From NCBI GenBank assembly GCA_050742015.1, contig JBOGEV010000014.1:41657-105656 (forward strand): a stretch of 64,000 nucleotides of DNA, in the 5' to 3' direction. The position numbers and the translations under genes were made by a program. The notes beneath the pieces were generated by a model. It did not search any database, had not been told where the DNA came from, and was given only the letters and a program-made list of their open reading frames with translations. Source of the stretch: JARDZU01 sp050742015 (GTDB lineage Bacteria > Actinomycetota > Acidimicrobiia > Spongiisociales > ZC4RG35). Shown in pieces: positions 24,029 through 33,453 of this stretch; position 1 is the stretch's first letter, and each line of letters starts with the position of its first letter.

Positions 24029-26650
24029 TTGGACAGCAACCAGATCCGAACCGCTTTCACCTCCTTCTTCGAGGAGAAGGGCCATGTGCTGCGTCCCTCG
24101 GCATCGCTGATCCCCACCGATCCCACCCTCCTGCTGACTAACGCCGGCATGGTCCCCTTCAAGCCCTTCTTCCTTGGTGAGGAGGCACCTCCGTATCCCA
24201 GGGCGACGACGGTGCAGAAAGTGGTGCGCACCATCGACATCGACATCATCGGCACCACCAAGCGCCATCTTTCCTTCTTCGAGATGCTGGGCAACTTCAG
24301 CTTCGGGGATTACTTCAAAGAAGACGCCATCGCCTGGGCCTACGAGTTCGTGACCGAGCGTCTCGGCCTCGACCCGGAACGGCTCTGGTACACGGTGTTC
24401 GAGACCGACGACGAGGCCGCCGAGATCTGGTCCCGGATCGTCCCGGCCGATCGGATCCAGAGACGCGACGAGAAGGAGAACTTCTGGCAGATGGGGGTGC
24501 CCGGCCCCTGCGGGCCGTGCTCGGAGATCTTCTATGACAAAGGGCCGGAGTACGGCGAGGGCGGAGGTCCGGCAGTGGGGGACGAAGACCGATTCGTCGA
24601 GATCTGGAACCTGGTGTTCATGCAGAACATCCAGGACCGGCCATATCACGTGATCGGAGACCTGCCGGCCAAGAGCATCGACACCGGGATGGGTCTCGAG
24701 AGGGTGGCGGCGGTGCTTCAGGACGTCCCCTCGACATTCGACATCGACACGATCCGGCACGTTCGGGACGCCGCGGCCCGCTACACCGGCCTCACCTATG
24801 GCCAGGACGAGATCCACGACGTCTCGCTGAGAATCCTGGCCGACCACGGGCGCGCGGTCACTTTCCTCATCGCGGACGGTGTGGTTCCCTCGAACGACGG
24901 TCGGGGCTACGTCTTGAGACGGGTACTTCGTCGGGCCGTGCGCCATGCCTGGCAATACGGGGGTGACGGTCTCGTGCTCCCGGAACTGGTCGACGCCACC
25001 GTGGAGGCGATGGGGGACTGGTATCCCGACCTGATCGAGCGGCGCGACTTCATAGGCCAGGTCGTGACGAGAGAAGAGGAGAGGTTTCGCCGGACACTCG
25101 AATCGGGCCACCAACTCCTCGATGTCGAACTCGGTCGAGGCGACGAGACCGCCCTGTCCGGGGCCACGGTGTTCAAGCTGCACGACACCTTCGGGTTCCC
25201 GATCGAGCTGACCAAGGAGATCGCGGCCGAACGAGGTGTCGAGGTCGACACCGCCGGATTCGAGGCCGAGATGGCGGAGCAGCGAGGCCGCGCTCGCGCC
25301 GCCTGGAAGGGCGGGGACGAAGCGGCAGCCCAGGACGTCTACCGGGCCGTTCTCGATGTGACCGGCCCCACCGACTTCGTGGGCTACGAGACGGGTGTCG
25401 CCGACGGTCAGATCCTGGCCATCGTGGCGGATGGCGAGACGATCGATCGCGCCGATCAAGGACGACAGGTGGAGTTGTTCCTGAGCCGCACTCCGTTTTA
25501 TGGAGAGTCCGGTGGACAGGTGGGGGACACCGGGCACATCGAGACCGAAACCGGGAAGGGGGTCGTGCTCGACACCCAACATTCGCTTCAAGGCCTACAC
25601 GGGCACCGACTCCGCGTCGAGTCCGGTCATCTCGCCGTGGGCCAGCGGGCCGATGCGGTGATCGACTCGCCCCGACGGGAGGCGATCATGAGGAGTCACA
25701 CCGGCACCCACGTCCTGCATTGGGCGCTGCGCGACGTGCTCGGAGACCATGCCAGCCAGGCCGGGTCGCTGGTCGAGCCGGGCCGTCTCCGCTTCGATTT
25801 CTCCCACTTCTCCCAGGTTGCCCCCCAAGAGCTGGCCTCGGTCGAGGCGGAGGCCAATGAGAAGCTGATCGACAACCAAAGGGTTCAGACCACGGTCACC
25901 ACCAAGGAACGGGCCGAGGCAATGGGAGCCCTGGCCTTCTTCGGGGACAAATACGGCGACACGGTGCGTGTGGTCCAGGTCGGTGATTTCTCCACGGAGT
26001 TCTGTGGCGGTACCCACACCCACACCTCGGCGGAGGTGGGGCCCCTGCTTGTCACTTCCGAATCGTCTATCGGATCGAACCTGCGCAGGGTCGAGGCTCT
26101 GACCGGGCTCGCCGCTTACCAGCAACTGGTCGACCTCCGGGATGGCCTCGACCGCACCGGCCGGTTGCTCAAGGTCTCCGGGCCCGAGGTCCCGGTCCGG
26201 GTCGAGGCGCTGCTGGAGCGGGTCGAGACCTTGGAAGGGGAACTGGACGCCGTTCGCTCGCAACGGAGGGGTGAGCTCGCCGTGGAGCTGGCCGGTCAGG
26301 CGACGCGGGTGGGTGAGTCGTCGCTCGTGGTCGCCCCATCGCCGGATCTCGACGGCAACGCCCTTCGTCAGCTCGCCCTGGGCGTGAGGGACCGGCTCGG
26401 GTCACCGTCGGTGGTCGTGGTCGGATCCAGCCACGGGGGCAAGGGCTCACTGGTCAGTGTCATCTCCAAGGATTTGGTCGCGTCCGGGATCTCCGCCGCC
26501 GGCATCATCGAAGGCGCGGCAGCGGAACTCGGAGGCGGTGGGTCCCGCGACCCCGAGTTGGCCCAGGCCGGAGGCCCGCGCGGAGAGCACCTCGACACGG
26601 CCCTCGGTCTCGCCCGGGAAAGCGCCGAGAGGGCCCTCGGGAGTCTGTGA
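24029..26650 (+). CDS. alaS: Alanyl-tRNA synthetase
   Basis: 873 residues: class II catalytic core (motif 1 region THKRHL-like TTKRHLSFFEMLGNFSFGDY, motif 3 GMGLERVAAVLQ), helical tRNA domain, and an editing domain. The editing site keeps the metal ligands HTGTHVLHW and CGGTHTHT. A C-terminal DHHA1 domain with the glycine-rich GSSHGGKGSLV follows. The start is TTG, since no in-frame ATG precedes the conserved SNQIRTAFTSFFEEKGH. Its stop overlaps ruvX (GTGA). Confidence 0.96.
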   Translation: MDSNQIRTAFTSFFEEKGHVLRPSASLIPTDPTLLLTNAGMVPFKPFFLGEEAPPYPRATTVQKVVRTIDIDIIGTTKRHLSFFEMLGNFSFGDYFKEDAIAWAYEFVTERLGLDPERLWYTVFETDDEAAEIWSRIVPADRIQRRDEKENFWQMGVPGPCGPCSEIFYDKGPEYGEGGGPAVGDEDRFVEIWNLVFMQNIQDRPYHVIGDLPAKSIDTGMGLERVAAVLQDVPSTFDIDTIRHVRDAAARYTGLTYGQDEIHDVSLRILADHGRAVTFLIADGVVPSNDGRGYVLRRVLRRAVRHAWQYGGDGLVLPELVDATVEAMGDWYPDLIERRDFIGQVVTREEERFRRTLESGHQLLDVELGRGDETALSGATVFKLHDTFGFPIELTKEIAAERGVEVDTAGFEAEMAEQRGRARAAWKGGDEAAAQDVYRAVLDVTGPTDFVGYETGVADGQILAIVADGETIDRADQGRQVELFLSRTPFYGESGGQVGDTGHIETETGKGVVLDTQHSLQGLHGHRLRVESGHLAVGQRADAVIDSPRREAIMRSHTGTHVLHWALRDVLGDHASQAGSLVEPGRLRFDFSHFSQVAPQELASVEAEANEKLIDNQRVQTTVTTKERAEAMGALAFFGDKYGDTVRVVQVGDFSTEFCGGTHTHTSAEVGPLLVTSESSIGSNLRRVEALTGLAAYQQLVDLRDGLDRTGRLLKVSGPEVPVRVEALLERVETLEGELDAVRSQRRGELAVELAGQATRVGESSLVVAPSPDLDGNALRQLALGVRDRLGSPSVVVVGSSHGGKGSLVSVISKDLVASGISAAGIIEGAAAELGGGGSRDPELAQAGGPRGEHLDTALGLARESAERALGSL

Positions 26651-27051
26651 GCCGCACTCTCGGGGTCGACTACGGCACGAAGCGGGTCGGCCTTGCCATC
26701 TCCGATCCCCTCGGGCTGACCGCACGCCCCCTGGCCGTGGTGACCAGGTCGTCGGCGGTCGAGGAGGTGGTGAACCTCGTGAAGGAACAGGATGTCGGTA
26801 CCATCGTCGTCGGCCTCCCCACCGGGCTGAGTGGTGATGAAGGGACGTCCGCCTCCGAAGCCAGGAAACTTGCGGATGAGCTCGGTCTTGCGACCGGGGT
26901 CGACGTGGTCCTGCGCGACGAGCGGTACACCTCCCGGATGGCCGAGACGGCTCTCGTCGAGTCGGGCATGAAACGCCGGCAGCGGAGAGAGAGCGTCGAC
27001 AAGGTCGCAGCCGCAATCATCCTTCAGGACTTTCTGGACAGCAATCGATGA
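26647..27051 (+). CDS. ruvX: Putative pre-16S rRNA nuclease / Holliday junction resolvase-like YqgF (RuvX)
   Basis: 134 residues with an RNase H-like fold. The first Asp is in LGVDYGTKRVGLA, Glu/Asp in DERYTSRMAE, and the last Asp in ESVDKVAAAIILQDFLD. In E. coli YqgF matures the 5' end of 16S rRNA. Its position between alaS and mltG is conserved in actinobacteria. The GTG start overlaps the alaS stop and its own stop overlaps mltG. Confidence 0.92.
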   Translation: MSRTLGVDYGTKRVGLAISDPLGLTARPLAVVTRSSAVEEVVNLVKEQDVGTIVVGLPTGLSGDEGTSASEARKLADELGLATGVDVVLRDERYTSRMAETALVESGMKRRQRRESVDKVAAAIILQDFLDSNR

Positions 27052-28151
27052 CATACGAACCGGTGCCGGAACAACCCTCGCCTTGGGTGCGGGTGGCGAA
27101 GATCGTGGCCACCATGGGCCTCGTGGTGCTGGCCGGGATCGCAGTGGTTGGTGGTGGGTCGTACCTGGGTCGAGTGGTTGGAGGCTCGTTCAGCTCAGAA
27201 GACCCCTCAGCGGGCCCGGTCGACGTGGTGCCGGGCCAGGACGTGACCATCGACATCCCGACCGGATCGACCGCCGAGGACATCGCAGCCATCCTGGCCG
27301 CCCAGGGCGTGGTTCGATCAGCACTCGAGTTCGAGGTGGCCGTCAGGAACAACGAAGCGGACGCCAAGCTTCAGGCCGGCACGTATGCACTCCAGACGCT
27401 GATGGACCCGGCCGAGGTCGTCGCGGTGCTGGTGGTCGGCCCGGTAGCCGACGTGTACCGGATCACGGTCATCGAGGGCCTTCGGGTCAGCGAGATCCTC
27501 ACGACGCTCGCCGAGTCCTCCGGCCTCCCCTACGCCGACTTCGAAACCGCCCTCATCAGCGGCGAGGTCGACACGTCGCTCCGGGAGATGCCGGAAGAAC
27601 CGACCCTCTCCGACTGGGAAGGGCTCCTCTTCCCCGATACCTATGAGTTCACGAGGTCAGCCGAGCCGGCAGACATCCTGCAGCGTCTGGCGTCGACAAT
27701 GGAGCAGCGGGTGGGGAGCATCGACTGGGGCGTGGTCGAGGCGGCGGGGATGACGACATACCAGGGCCTAATACTTGCCTCACTGGTCGAGACCGAGGTC
27801 CGTCTCGACGAGGAGCGGCCCACCGTCTCCAGTGTGATCCACAATCGACTCGGCATGGGAATGAAGCTCGACATCGATGCGACCGTGCTCTACGCCCTCG
27901 GGACCAGGGACCCGGCACTGTTCGACCGGGAGGTCGACTCGCCGTACAACACCTACCTGGTCAACGGGCTTCCCCCAACCCCGATCGCGTCGCCGGGCCG
28001 GGCGTCACTGGAAGCCGCGGCCGCACCGGTCTCGACCGAGTACCTCTTCTACGTCCTCTCAGATCTCGAGGGCCATCATGCCTTTGCGGTCACTCTCGAC
28101 GAGCACAACGCCAATGTCGCCGCGGCCCGGGAGGCCGGGGTCCTGCCCTAA
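27048..28151 (+). CDS. mltG: Endolytic murein transglycosylase MltG (YceG family)
   Basis: Cleaves nascent glycan strands and so helps set peptidoglycan chain length. 367 residues: a short cytoplasmic start, one membrane helix (about 17-42), a LysM-like subdomain and the YceG domain. Signatures are EGLLFPDTYEF, the catalytic Glu in ASLVETEVRLDEERP, SVIHNRLGMGMKLDID, and SPYNTYLVNGLPPTPIASPG. The ATG overlaps the ruvX stop. Normally aroE follows closely; here an IS element intervenes. Confidence 0.94.
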   Translation: MTYEPVPEQPSPWVRVAKIVATMGLVVLAGIAVVGGGSYLGRVVGGSFSSEDPSAGPVDVVPGQDVTIDIPTGSTAEDIAAILAAQGVVRSALEFEVAVRNNEADAKLQAGTYALQTLMDPAEVVAVLVVGPVADVYRITVIEGLRVSEILTTLAESSGLPYADFETALISGEVDTSLREMPEEPTLSDWEGLLFPDTYEFTRSAEPADILQRLASTMEQRVGSIDWGVVEAAGMTTYQGLILASLVETEVRLDEERPTVSSVIHNRLGMGMKLDIDATVLYALGTRDPALFDREVDSPYNTYLVNGLPPTPIASPGRASLEAAAAPVSTEYLFYVLSDLEGHHAFAVTLDEHNANVAAAREAGVLP

Positions 28152-28360
28152 TGGTCTGTCGGTGAAGTAATGCCGCGGTGTCGCCGAGGCATCGGGGTCG
28201 CTGGCAAGGACGCAGGACGACCGGCGCACCTGATCGTTCGTCGAGGACGAGGATGCCGCCAGCGGCGTCGAGGGCCGGCGAGACTGCGTAGCTATATCAG
28301 CGACGGGCCACTAGCTGTGACGTACACGAACGTTGGTAACACCTGGTTGAGGTGAGCCTC
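28152..28360. other. Unassigned sequence between mltG and the IS element
   Basis: About 209 bases with no convincing gene. A 61-codon frame at 28170-28355 is arginine-rich and has no start signals. The mltG-aroE pair would be expected to be close, so this may be remnant sequence from an earlier insertion, or part of the present element if its true left end is near 28320. Confidence 0.3.
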
Positions 28361-29392
28361 CCTGGTTGTGTGGTGATTGCAAGCACCCACGACCGAAGGA
28401 GGCTCTCTTGCACCGTAATGCTCGTCTAACCCCGGAAGGCCGTCGGATTCTGTGTGAGAGGATCTCTTCTGGGCGTCCCGCTGCTCATGTCGCAGCGGAG
28501 ATGGGGGTGTCTCGGACCACGGCTTACAGGTGGTGGCTCCGTTATCAGGCTGAGGGACTGGCGGGGTTGTATGACCGGTCATCGCGACCGTTGTCTTGTC
28601 CGCATCGGACCCCGGCAGCGCTCGAGAGGCTGATCGTCGGTCTGCGTCGAGATGAGAAGCTGGGTCCGGCTCGTATCGGTTTACGTCTCGGGATGCCACC
28701 GTCAACGGTGTGGCGGGTGCTCTATCGCCACGGGTTGAACCGGTTGTCGTGGATGGATCGTCCCACCGGCCGTGTCATCCGCCGCTACGAGAAGTCCGCC
28801 CCTGGGGAGCTGATCCACGTCGACATCAAAAAGCTGGGTCGTATCCCCGATGGGGGCGGATGGCGGGCCCTGGGCCAGGGTCAAGGCCGCAAGAACAGTG
28901 CCCGTTTCCGGCGGTATGACGGAGAAGGGAACAAGAGACGCACCCTCGGCTATGGATACGTCCACGCTGCGGTCGATGACCACAGCCGTCTCGCCTATGT
29001 CGAAGTCCTAGAAGACGAGAAGGCTGTCACCGCTGCTGCGTTCACCCAAAGAGCAGTCGACTGGTTCGCAGACCACGGGATCAGCATCCAGGGGCTCATG
29101 ACCGACAACGGTGCCTGCTACCGCAGCAACCTCTTCGCTGACACCCTCACCGCTAACCGGATCCAACACGTCCGGATCCCACCCCGACGGCCCCAGCTCA
29201 ACGGGAAAGTGGAACGGTTCAACCGGACCCTTCTCGACGAGTGGGCCTACATCCGGGTCTACACGTCGGAAGGCGAACGCATCAACGCCCTTGCCGACTG
29301 GATCCACATCTACAACCATCACCGCAACCACACATCCATCGGCGGCCCACCCATCAGCCGAGTAACCAACCTCCCTGCACAACACAACTAGC
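28361..29392 (+). mobile_element. IS481-type insertion sequence between mltG and aroE
   Basis: A single-transposase element. The best terminal inverted repeat is 28361-28375 against 29378-29392, matching at 12 of 15 positions; the right copy overlaps the transposase stop. No target duplication could be defined, so the ends are provisional. The element separates two genes usually transcribed together. Confidence 0.6.
28408..29391 (+). CDS. IS481-family DDE transposase
   Basis: 327 residues. An N-terminal helix-turn-helix (PAAHVAAEMGVSRTTAYRWW) is followed by LADRSSRP-like LYDRSSRPLSCPHRTP and an RNase H-like rve core. The catalytic acids are Asp in LIHVDIKKLG, Asp in LMTDNGACY and Glu in NGKVERFNRTLLDEWAY. 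The frame is intact. The start is TTG 28408 with GAAGGAGG five bases upstream. It appears functional, which suggests a fairly recent insertion. Confidence 0.93.
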   Translation: MHRNARLTPEGRRILCERISSGRPAAHVAAEMGVSRTTAYRWWLRYQAEGLAGLYDRSSRPLSCPHRTPAALERLIVGLRRDEKLGPARIGLRLGMPPSTVWRVLYRHGLNRLSWMDRPTGRVIRRYEKSAPGELIHVDIKKLGRIPDGGGWRALGQGQGRKNSARFRRYDGEGNKRRTLGYGYVHAAVDDHSRLAYVEVLEDEKAVTAAAFTQRAVDWFADHGISIQGLMTDNGACYRSNLFADTLTANRIQHVRIPPRRPQLNGKVERFNRTLLDEWAYIRVYTSEGERINALADWIHIYNHHRNHTSIGGPPISRVTNLPAQHN

Positions 29393-29429
29393 GACCGAGG
29401 GGCCTTTCTCCGGTGCCACACTCTGGGCG

Positions 29430-30215
29430 ATGCTCAAGCCGCTCCACCTGGCCGTGCTCGGCGATCCGATTGAGCACTCCCGCTCACCCGCCATCCACAC
29501 CGCCGCGATGCGCCACCTCGGGATCGAGGGGACCTATGAGGCAAGGCGCGCCGGGCCGGCCGAGCTGGCCACGGCGGTCACGGAGCTCCGGAACGGGGGC
29601 CTGGACGGGATCAACATCACTATGCCCCTCAAGAGGGAGGCTGCGGCGATGGCCGAAACCCTGACCGGGGAGGCGTCGGTGAGCTTGTCGGTGAACACGC
29701 TCCGTCATCGCGCCGGGGCCGTAGAGGGTCACAGCACGGACGTGATCGCCAGCCGAACGGCATTCGCCGACGAGCGTTTCGACCGCGCGGCCCCCGTTCT
29801 GATCCTCGGTTCGGGCGGTGCGGCCGCAGCCGCGCTGGCCGGGGCATCCGGTCGGACCGTCTATGTCGCTGCCCGTGACCAAGGGCGTGCCGCTGCCCTC
29901 CTGGCCCGCGTCGGGTCGGAAGCCGGGCTGCTGAGGTTCGATGCCGGTGTGGCCGGGGCGCTGGTGGTCAACGCCACACCGGTCGGGATGGGTGGCGAGG
30001 GTCTTCCCGATCGGGTCATCGGGCCCGCCTCTGGCATCATCGACCTGGCCTACGGGGTCGAGGAGACACGGACCGTGTCCGAGGCGCGGAGGTCGGGATT
30101 GCCGTTCATGGACGGCGTCGAGTTTCTCGTTCTCCAGGCAGCCGCCTCCTTCGAGTGGTGGACCGGGCTCTCCGCGCCTGTGGAGACCATGCTCCAAGCG
30201 GCCAGAAAGACCTAA
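29430..30215 (+). CDS. aroE: Shikimate dehydrogenase
   Basis: Reduces 3-dehydroshikimate to shikimate with NADPH. 261 residues. Shikimate binding: EHSRSPAIH; catalytic Lys in INITMPLKREA; Asp in GHSTDVIA. The nucleotide loop is LGSGGAAAAALA. The ATG at 29430 fits the family; the frame is open back into the IS but unconserved. It lies 37 bases downstream of the IS, so its expression may depend on the element or on a weak local promoter. Confidence 0.94.
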   Translation: MLKPLHLAVLGDPIEHSRSPAIHTAAMRHLGIEGTYEARRAGPAELATAVTELRNGGLDGINITMPLKREAAAMAETLTGEASVSLSVNTLRHRAGAVEGHSTDVIASRTAFADERFDRAAPVLILGSGGAAAAALAGASGRTVYVAARDQGRAAALLARVGSEAGLLRFDAGVAGALVVNATPVGMGGEGLPDRVIGPASGIIDLAYGVEETRTVSEARRSGLPFMDGVEFLVLQAAASFEWWTGLSAPVETMLQAARKT

Positions 30216-30278
30216 AGGCGCTGGCGGCTGGGGCCGATTGGAGGTCAAAGAATTTGTAAGAGGCAAGGAGTGGTTGAG

Positions 30279-31454
30279 GTGGCTCTATCTGGAAATCTGG
30301 GCTTCGTCCCACTGGACGAAGTACTGCGGCTCTTGATGAGGTCCGACCAGCGCGGATCGGTCGAGGTTCGTGGTGAGGACATCCGTGGCCGCGTGTTCGT
30401 GGGCAAGAAAGGCATCGCCCTCGCCACCACCGTCGAGGACCGCGATCTGCACAAGCATCTCGTGAACTCCGGTTACGTCGACGACGCCTTCCTGCGTCAG
30501 GTCGTTTCCGGGCAGTCCACCTTCTCGGACCTGCTCGAGCGGGAGACCCCGGTCATCGATCTCCTCCGCGAGATCACGATCGAGAGCCTCTATCACCTGA
30601 GCGACAAGGGAGCCACGTTCGAGGTCACCGAGGGCGCACTCACCCCCTTCGCCAGCACCCGGCCCTTCGAGCTGGAGGCCGCCCTGGACGATGCTCGCCG
30701 CCGGGCCGATGAGTGGAGCACCGTCCACGAGGTGATCTCAGACCTCGATGCCATCATCAAGCTGAACCGTGACGCCAGTGACCAGGAAGAGATCAGGGTC
30801 AATCGCGAGGCGTGGCGCCTGATCTGTGAGCTGGGTGACGGAGCGTCGGTGGCCGTGATCGCCGAGCGTCTCGGCACGACCGAGTTCTGGATCGCTAAGG
30901 TCGCCGCCGAGATGGCCGAGCGTGAATTGCTGGTCCTGACCGACGATTGGGCCGATGAGCCCGCCATCGAGTCAGTCTCGCCGGTGACATCCATTGCCGA
31001 ACCGGTGACCAACCCCGGTGAGTCCTGGTGGGTCGAGCCGGCGGACGAGACCGGCGCAGAGGGCGGCGACGAGGCACCTGCGGCATTCGACGAGGCGCCC
31101 GGGCCGCAGGACCAAACCGCCGAGGCGGCTGACGACACCGAGGCCGACTCAGGCAAGGAAAGTCGATTCGGCCATTTCGTGAGGTCGAGTCGGTCCGATG
31201 AGGAAATCGCATCTGTCGAGGACGCAATCGCCGTAACCAACGAGCCCGGCGGGTACGAAGACTCGTTCGCAGCAGCTCCGCAGTCCGAGGCGTCGACCGA
31301 GTCGGATGAGGTCGAGGAGGACACCGAGGCATTCTTGGAGAAGGTGTTCTCGCAGCTTGAGGTCAACGGCCAGGCGGACGTCGAAGAGGAGGGCCACGGG
31401 CTGCTCCGCCGGCGTCGCATGGGCTCCGTGCTCAAAGAGATCGACGAAGACTGA
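30279..31454 (+). CDS. DUF4388-domain protein with acidic C-terminal tail
   Basis: About 391 residues. The first 110 or so match the DUF4388 / PatA-N pattern (LSGNLGFVPLDEVLRLLMRS, then RGRVFVGKKGIALAT). A central helical segment (about 125-225) has a winged-helix-like stretch (ASVAVIAERLGTTEFWIAKV). A long acidic, low-complexity region (about 235-365) is probably disordered. DUF4388 proteins occur in signalling and motility contexts, but no precise function is known. The GTG at 30279 has AAGGAG eight bases upstream; an earlier GTG at 30270 would overlap that site. It lies just before a prepilin peptidase. Confidence 0.8.
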   Translation: MALSGNLGFVPLDEVLRLLMRSDQRGSVEVRGEDIRGRVFVGKKGIALATTVEDRDLHKHLVNSGYVDDAFLRQVVSGQSTFSDLLERETPVIDLLREITIESLYHLSDKGATFEVTEGALTPFASTRPFELEAALDDARRRADEWSTVHEVISDLDAIIKLNRDASDQEEIRVNREAWRLICELGDGASVAVIAERLGTTEFWIAKVAAEMAERELLVLTDDWADEPAIESVSPVTSIAEPVTNPGESWWVEPADETGAEGGDEAPAAFDEAPGPQDQTAEAADDTEADSGKESRFGHFVRSSRSDEEIASVEDAIAVTNEPGGYEDSFAAAPQSEASTESDEVEEDTEAFLEKVFSQLEVNGQADVEEEGHGLLRRRRMGSVLKEIDED

Positions 31455-31487
31455 ACGACCGGCTCGCCCGGGAATTTCGACTACCAC

Positions 31488-31493
31488 TAACTT
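31488..31493 (+). promoter_or_regulatory. Putative -10 element (TAACTT) for the prepilin peptidase
   Basis: TAACTT ends nine bases before the GTG at 31503; no ribosome site. Confidence 0.4.
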
Positions 31494-31502
31494 GCTCCGG
31501 CG

Positions 31503-32282
31503 GTGATCAACGTCCTCGCCGGAGCATTTGGCTTTCTAGCGGCCCTCATCGCTCACGACCTCTCGGCGCAGGCGCTGCGCGACCTCCCTCTCCGACCCTT
31601 TGTCGGGACCTGCCCGGCCTGTGGCACCCACCGGGGATGGCTGTCGTTCCGTTGCCCACACTGCGGGCGGCGGGTCGGGCGGGAGATGCTCTTGGTCGCG
31701 GTCGCCGTGGTCTTCGCCATCGGCTTCGCCAACACGCTCGGCGCCGTGTGGGGGCTGGTGCCGTACCTCGTCTTCCTGGCCCTGACCCTGGCCTTGGGCA
31801 TCAGCGATGTCGATTCCCTGCGAATAGTCGATCGTCTCAACCTGCGGGGCACGCTGCTCGTGGTCGGCCTGCTCGGGGCGGCCGCCCTCATCGACGGCGT
31901 GGAGGGGGCGTTTGTCCGGGGCATCCTCGGGGGAGCGGCATACTTCGCCGCCACCAATCTGATCTTTCTCGTCGTCCGCGGCCGTGGATTCGGATACGGC
32001 GACGTGAAGTTGTCCGCCCAACTCGGGGTGTTCACCGCATACGTCTCATGGGGGACATTGGGCTGGAGTGTGTTTCTCACCGCATTTCTCGGCGGAGTGC
32101 TCTCATTGGCTGTCCTGGTGGCAGGTCTGGCGTCCAGGACACGGCAGAAGCGTCGCGGAGAGATTGATGCGACGATCCGGGATGCGATGCGGGCGGAACT
32201 GCCATACGGGCCGGCGATGATCCTCGGGGCCTGGCTGGCCATCGTCCTCGCCGGGCTCGGAGCTTTCCCGATCCCGACGTAG
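31503..32282 (+). CDS. Prepilin peptidase / type IV leader peptidase family (A24)
   Basis: A 259-residue polytopic membrane aspartic protease that cleaves prepilin-like leaders. N-terminal CPACG and CPHCG pairs form the zinc-binding cytoplasmic loop of the full-length family. The two catalytic aspartates are in LGISDVDSLRIVDR and in the GXGD motif FGYGDVKLSAQLG. About seven hydrophobic helices are present. No pilin or secretion ATPase gene is in the window, so its substrates are elsewhere. Mycobacterial Rv2551c sits in a comparable aro context. Confidence 0.9.
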   Translation: MINVLAGAFGFLAALIAHDLSAQALRDLPLRPFVGTCPACGTHRGWLSFRCPHCGRRVGREMLLVAVAVVFAIGFANTLGAVWGLVPYLVFLALTLALGISDVDSLRIVDRLNLRGTLLVVGLLGAAALIDGVEGAFVRGILGGAAYFAATNLIFLVVRGRGFGYGDVKLSAQLGVFTAYVSWGTLGWSVFLTAFLGGVLSLAVLVAGLASRTRQKRRGEIDATIRDAMRAELPYGPAMILGAWLAIVLAGLGAFPIPT

Positions 32283-32285
32283 CAT
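32280..32285 (+). promoter_or_regulatory. Putative -10 element (TAGCAT) for leaderless aroC
   Basis: TAGCAT overlaps the preceding stop codon and ends six bases before the aroC ATG at 32292. Confidence 0.5.
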
Positions 32286-32291
32286 CAGGCC

Positions 32292-33449
32292 ATGCTGCGC
32301 TTCATGACCGCCGGGGAGTCACACGGCCCGGGCTTGGTGACGATCGTCGAAGGCCTTCCCTACGGTCTCCAAGTGTCCCCGGACCAGATCACAGACGAAC
32401 TCGCTCGGCGCCGCATGGGCTACGGCCGGGGCAAGCGGATGGCCATCGAGAAGGACGAGATCGAGATCCTGGGCGGGATCCGGCACGGTCGCACCCTGGG
32501 CTCACCGGTGGCGGTCCTCATACGGAACACCGAGTGGCCCAGATGGTCCGAGGAGATGAGCCCCGTGCCCGCAGTCGCCAAGAAGCAAGTGACTCGGCCC
32601 CGGCCCGGACATGCCGACCTGTCAGGCATGCTCAAGTACGGGACCGATGACGCCCGGGACATCCTGGAGCGAGCCTCGGCCCGTGAGACCGCGGCCCGCA
32701 CCGTTGCCGGGATCCTGTCCAAGATCCTCCTCGCCACCGTCGGGGTGAGGGTGCTGAGTCACGTCGTCGCCATCGGGCCCGCTTCCAGCGAGGGCCGCGC
32801 TCCGGGGCCCGACGACCAGGATGCGATTGACGACAGCCCGGTGCGGTGTCTCGACCCGGCGGCGGAAGCGGCGATGGTGGCTGCCATCGAGGATGCCAAG
32901 GCCGAGCGTGACACCCTGGGCGGAGTGTTCGAAGTCCTCGGGTTCGAGGTGCCCCCGGGGATCGGATCCCATGTCCACTACGACCGCCGTCTCGACGCCC
33001 TCCTCGCCGCCGCGATCATGTCGATCCCGGCGATCAAGGGCGTGGAGATCGGTGACGGGTTCGAGGTGGCGGCACTCCCGGGATCCAAGTCACACGACGA
33101 GATTCTCCTCGACGATGGCGCCCTGCTCCGGCCGACCAACCGGGCCGGCGGCACAGAAGGGGGGATGAGCAACGGGCAGACCATTCGGGTGAGGGGGGCC
33201 ATGAAGCCGATCTCGACCCTGATGCGTCCCCTCCGCACCGTCGACATGGCGACCGGGGAGCCTGCCGAAGCGGTGCGTGAGCGATCGGACGTGTGTGCGG
33301 TGCCCGCAGCCGGTGTGGTCGGGGAGCAAATGGTTGCCTATGTCCTGGCCGCCGAGTTCCAGAGGAAGTTCGGCGGCGACACCGTCGAAGAGTTCGTGTC
33401 CGCGGTGGATCGTTACCGATCCGGGCTCGTCGACCGGCCCCGGACATGA
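32292..33449 (+). CDS. aroC: Chorismate synthase
   Basis: Forms chorismate from EPSP using reduced FMN. 385 residues. Signatures are MTAGESHGPGLVTIVEGLP, the RMGYGRGKRM block, RPGHADLSGMLKYGTDDARD and the catalytic-site SARETAARTVAG. Later GGTEGGMSNGQTIRVRGAMKP is also conserved. The start ATG lies six bases after TAGCAT. aroB follows; aroK, normally between the two, is missing here. Confidence 0.97.
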   Translation: MLRFMTAGESHGPGLVTIVEGLPYGLQVSPDQITDELARRRMGYGRGKRMAIEKDEIEILGGIRHGRTLGSPVAVLIRNTEWPRWSEEMSPVPAVAKKQVTRPRPGHADLSGMLKYGTDDARDILERASARETAARTVAGILSKILLATVGVRVLSHVVAIGPASSEGRAPGPDDQDAIDDSPVRCLDPAAEAAMVAAIEDAKAERDTLGGVFEVLGFEVPPGIGSHVHYDRRLDALLAAAIMSIPAIKGVEIGDGFEVAALPGSKSHDEILLDDGALLRPTNRAGGTEGGMSNGQTIRVRGAMKPISTLMRPLRTVDMATGEPAEAVRERSDVCAVPAAGVVGEQMVAYVLAAEFQRKFGGDTVEEFVSAVDRYRSGLVDRPRT

Positions 33450-33453
33450 CGCC

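Noticed and set aside
28170..28355. 61-codon frame between mltG and the IS
   Set aside because: Arginine-rich, no ribosome site, no -10 element and no recognisable domain.
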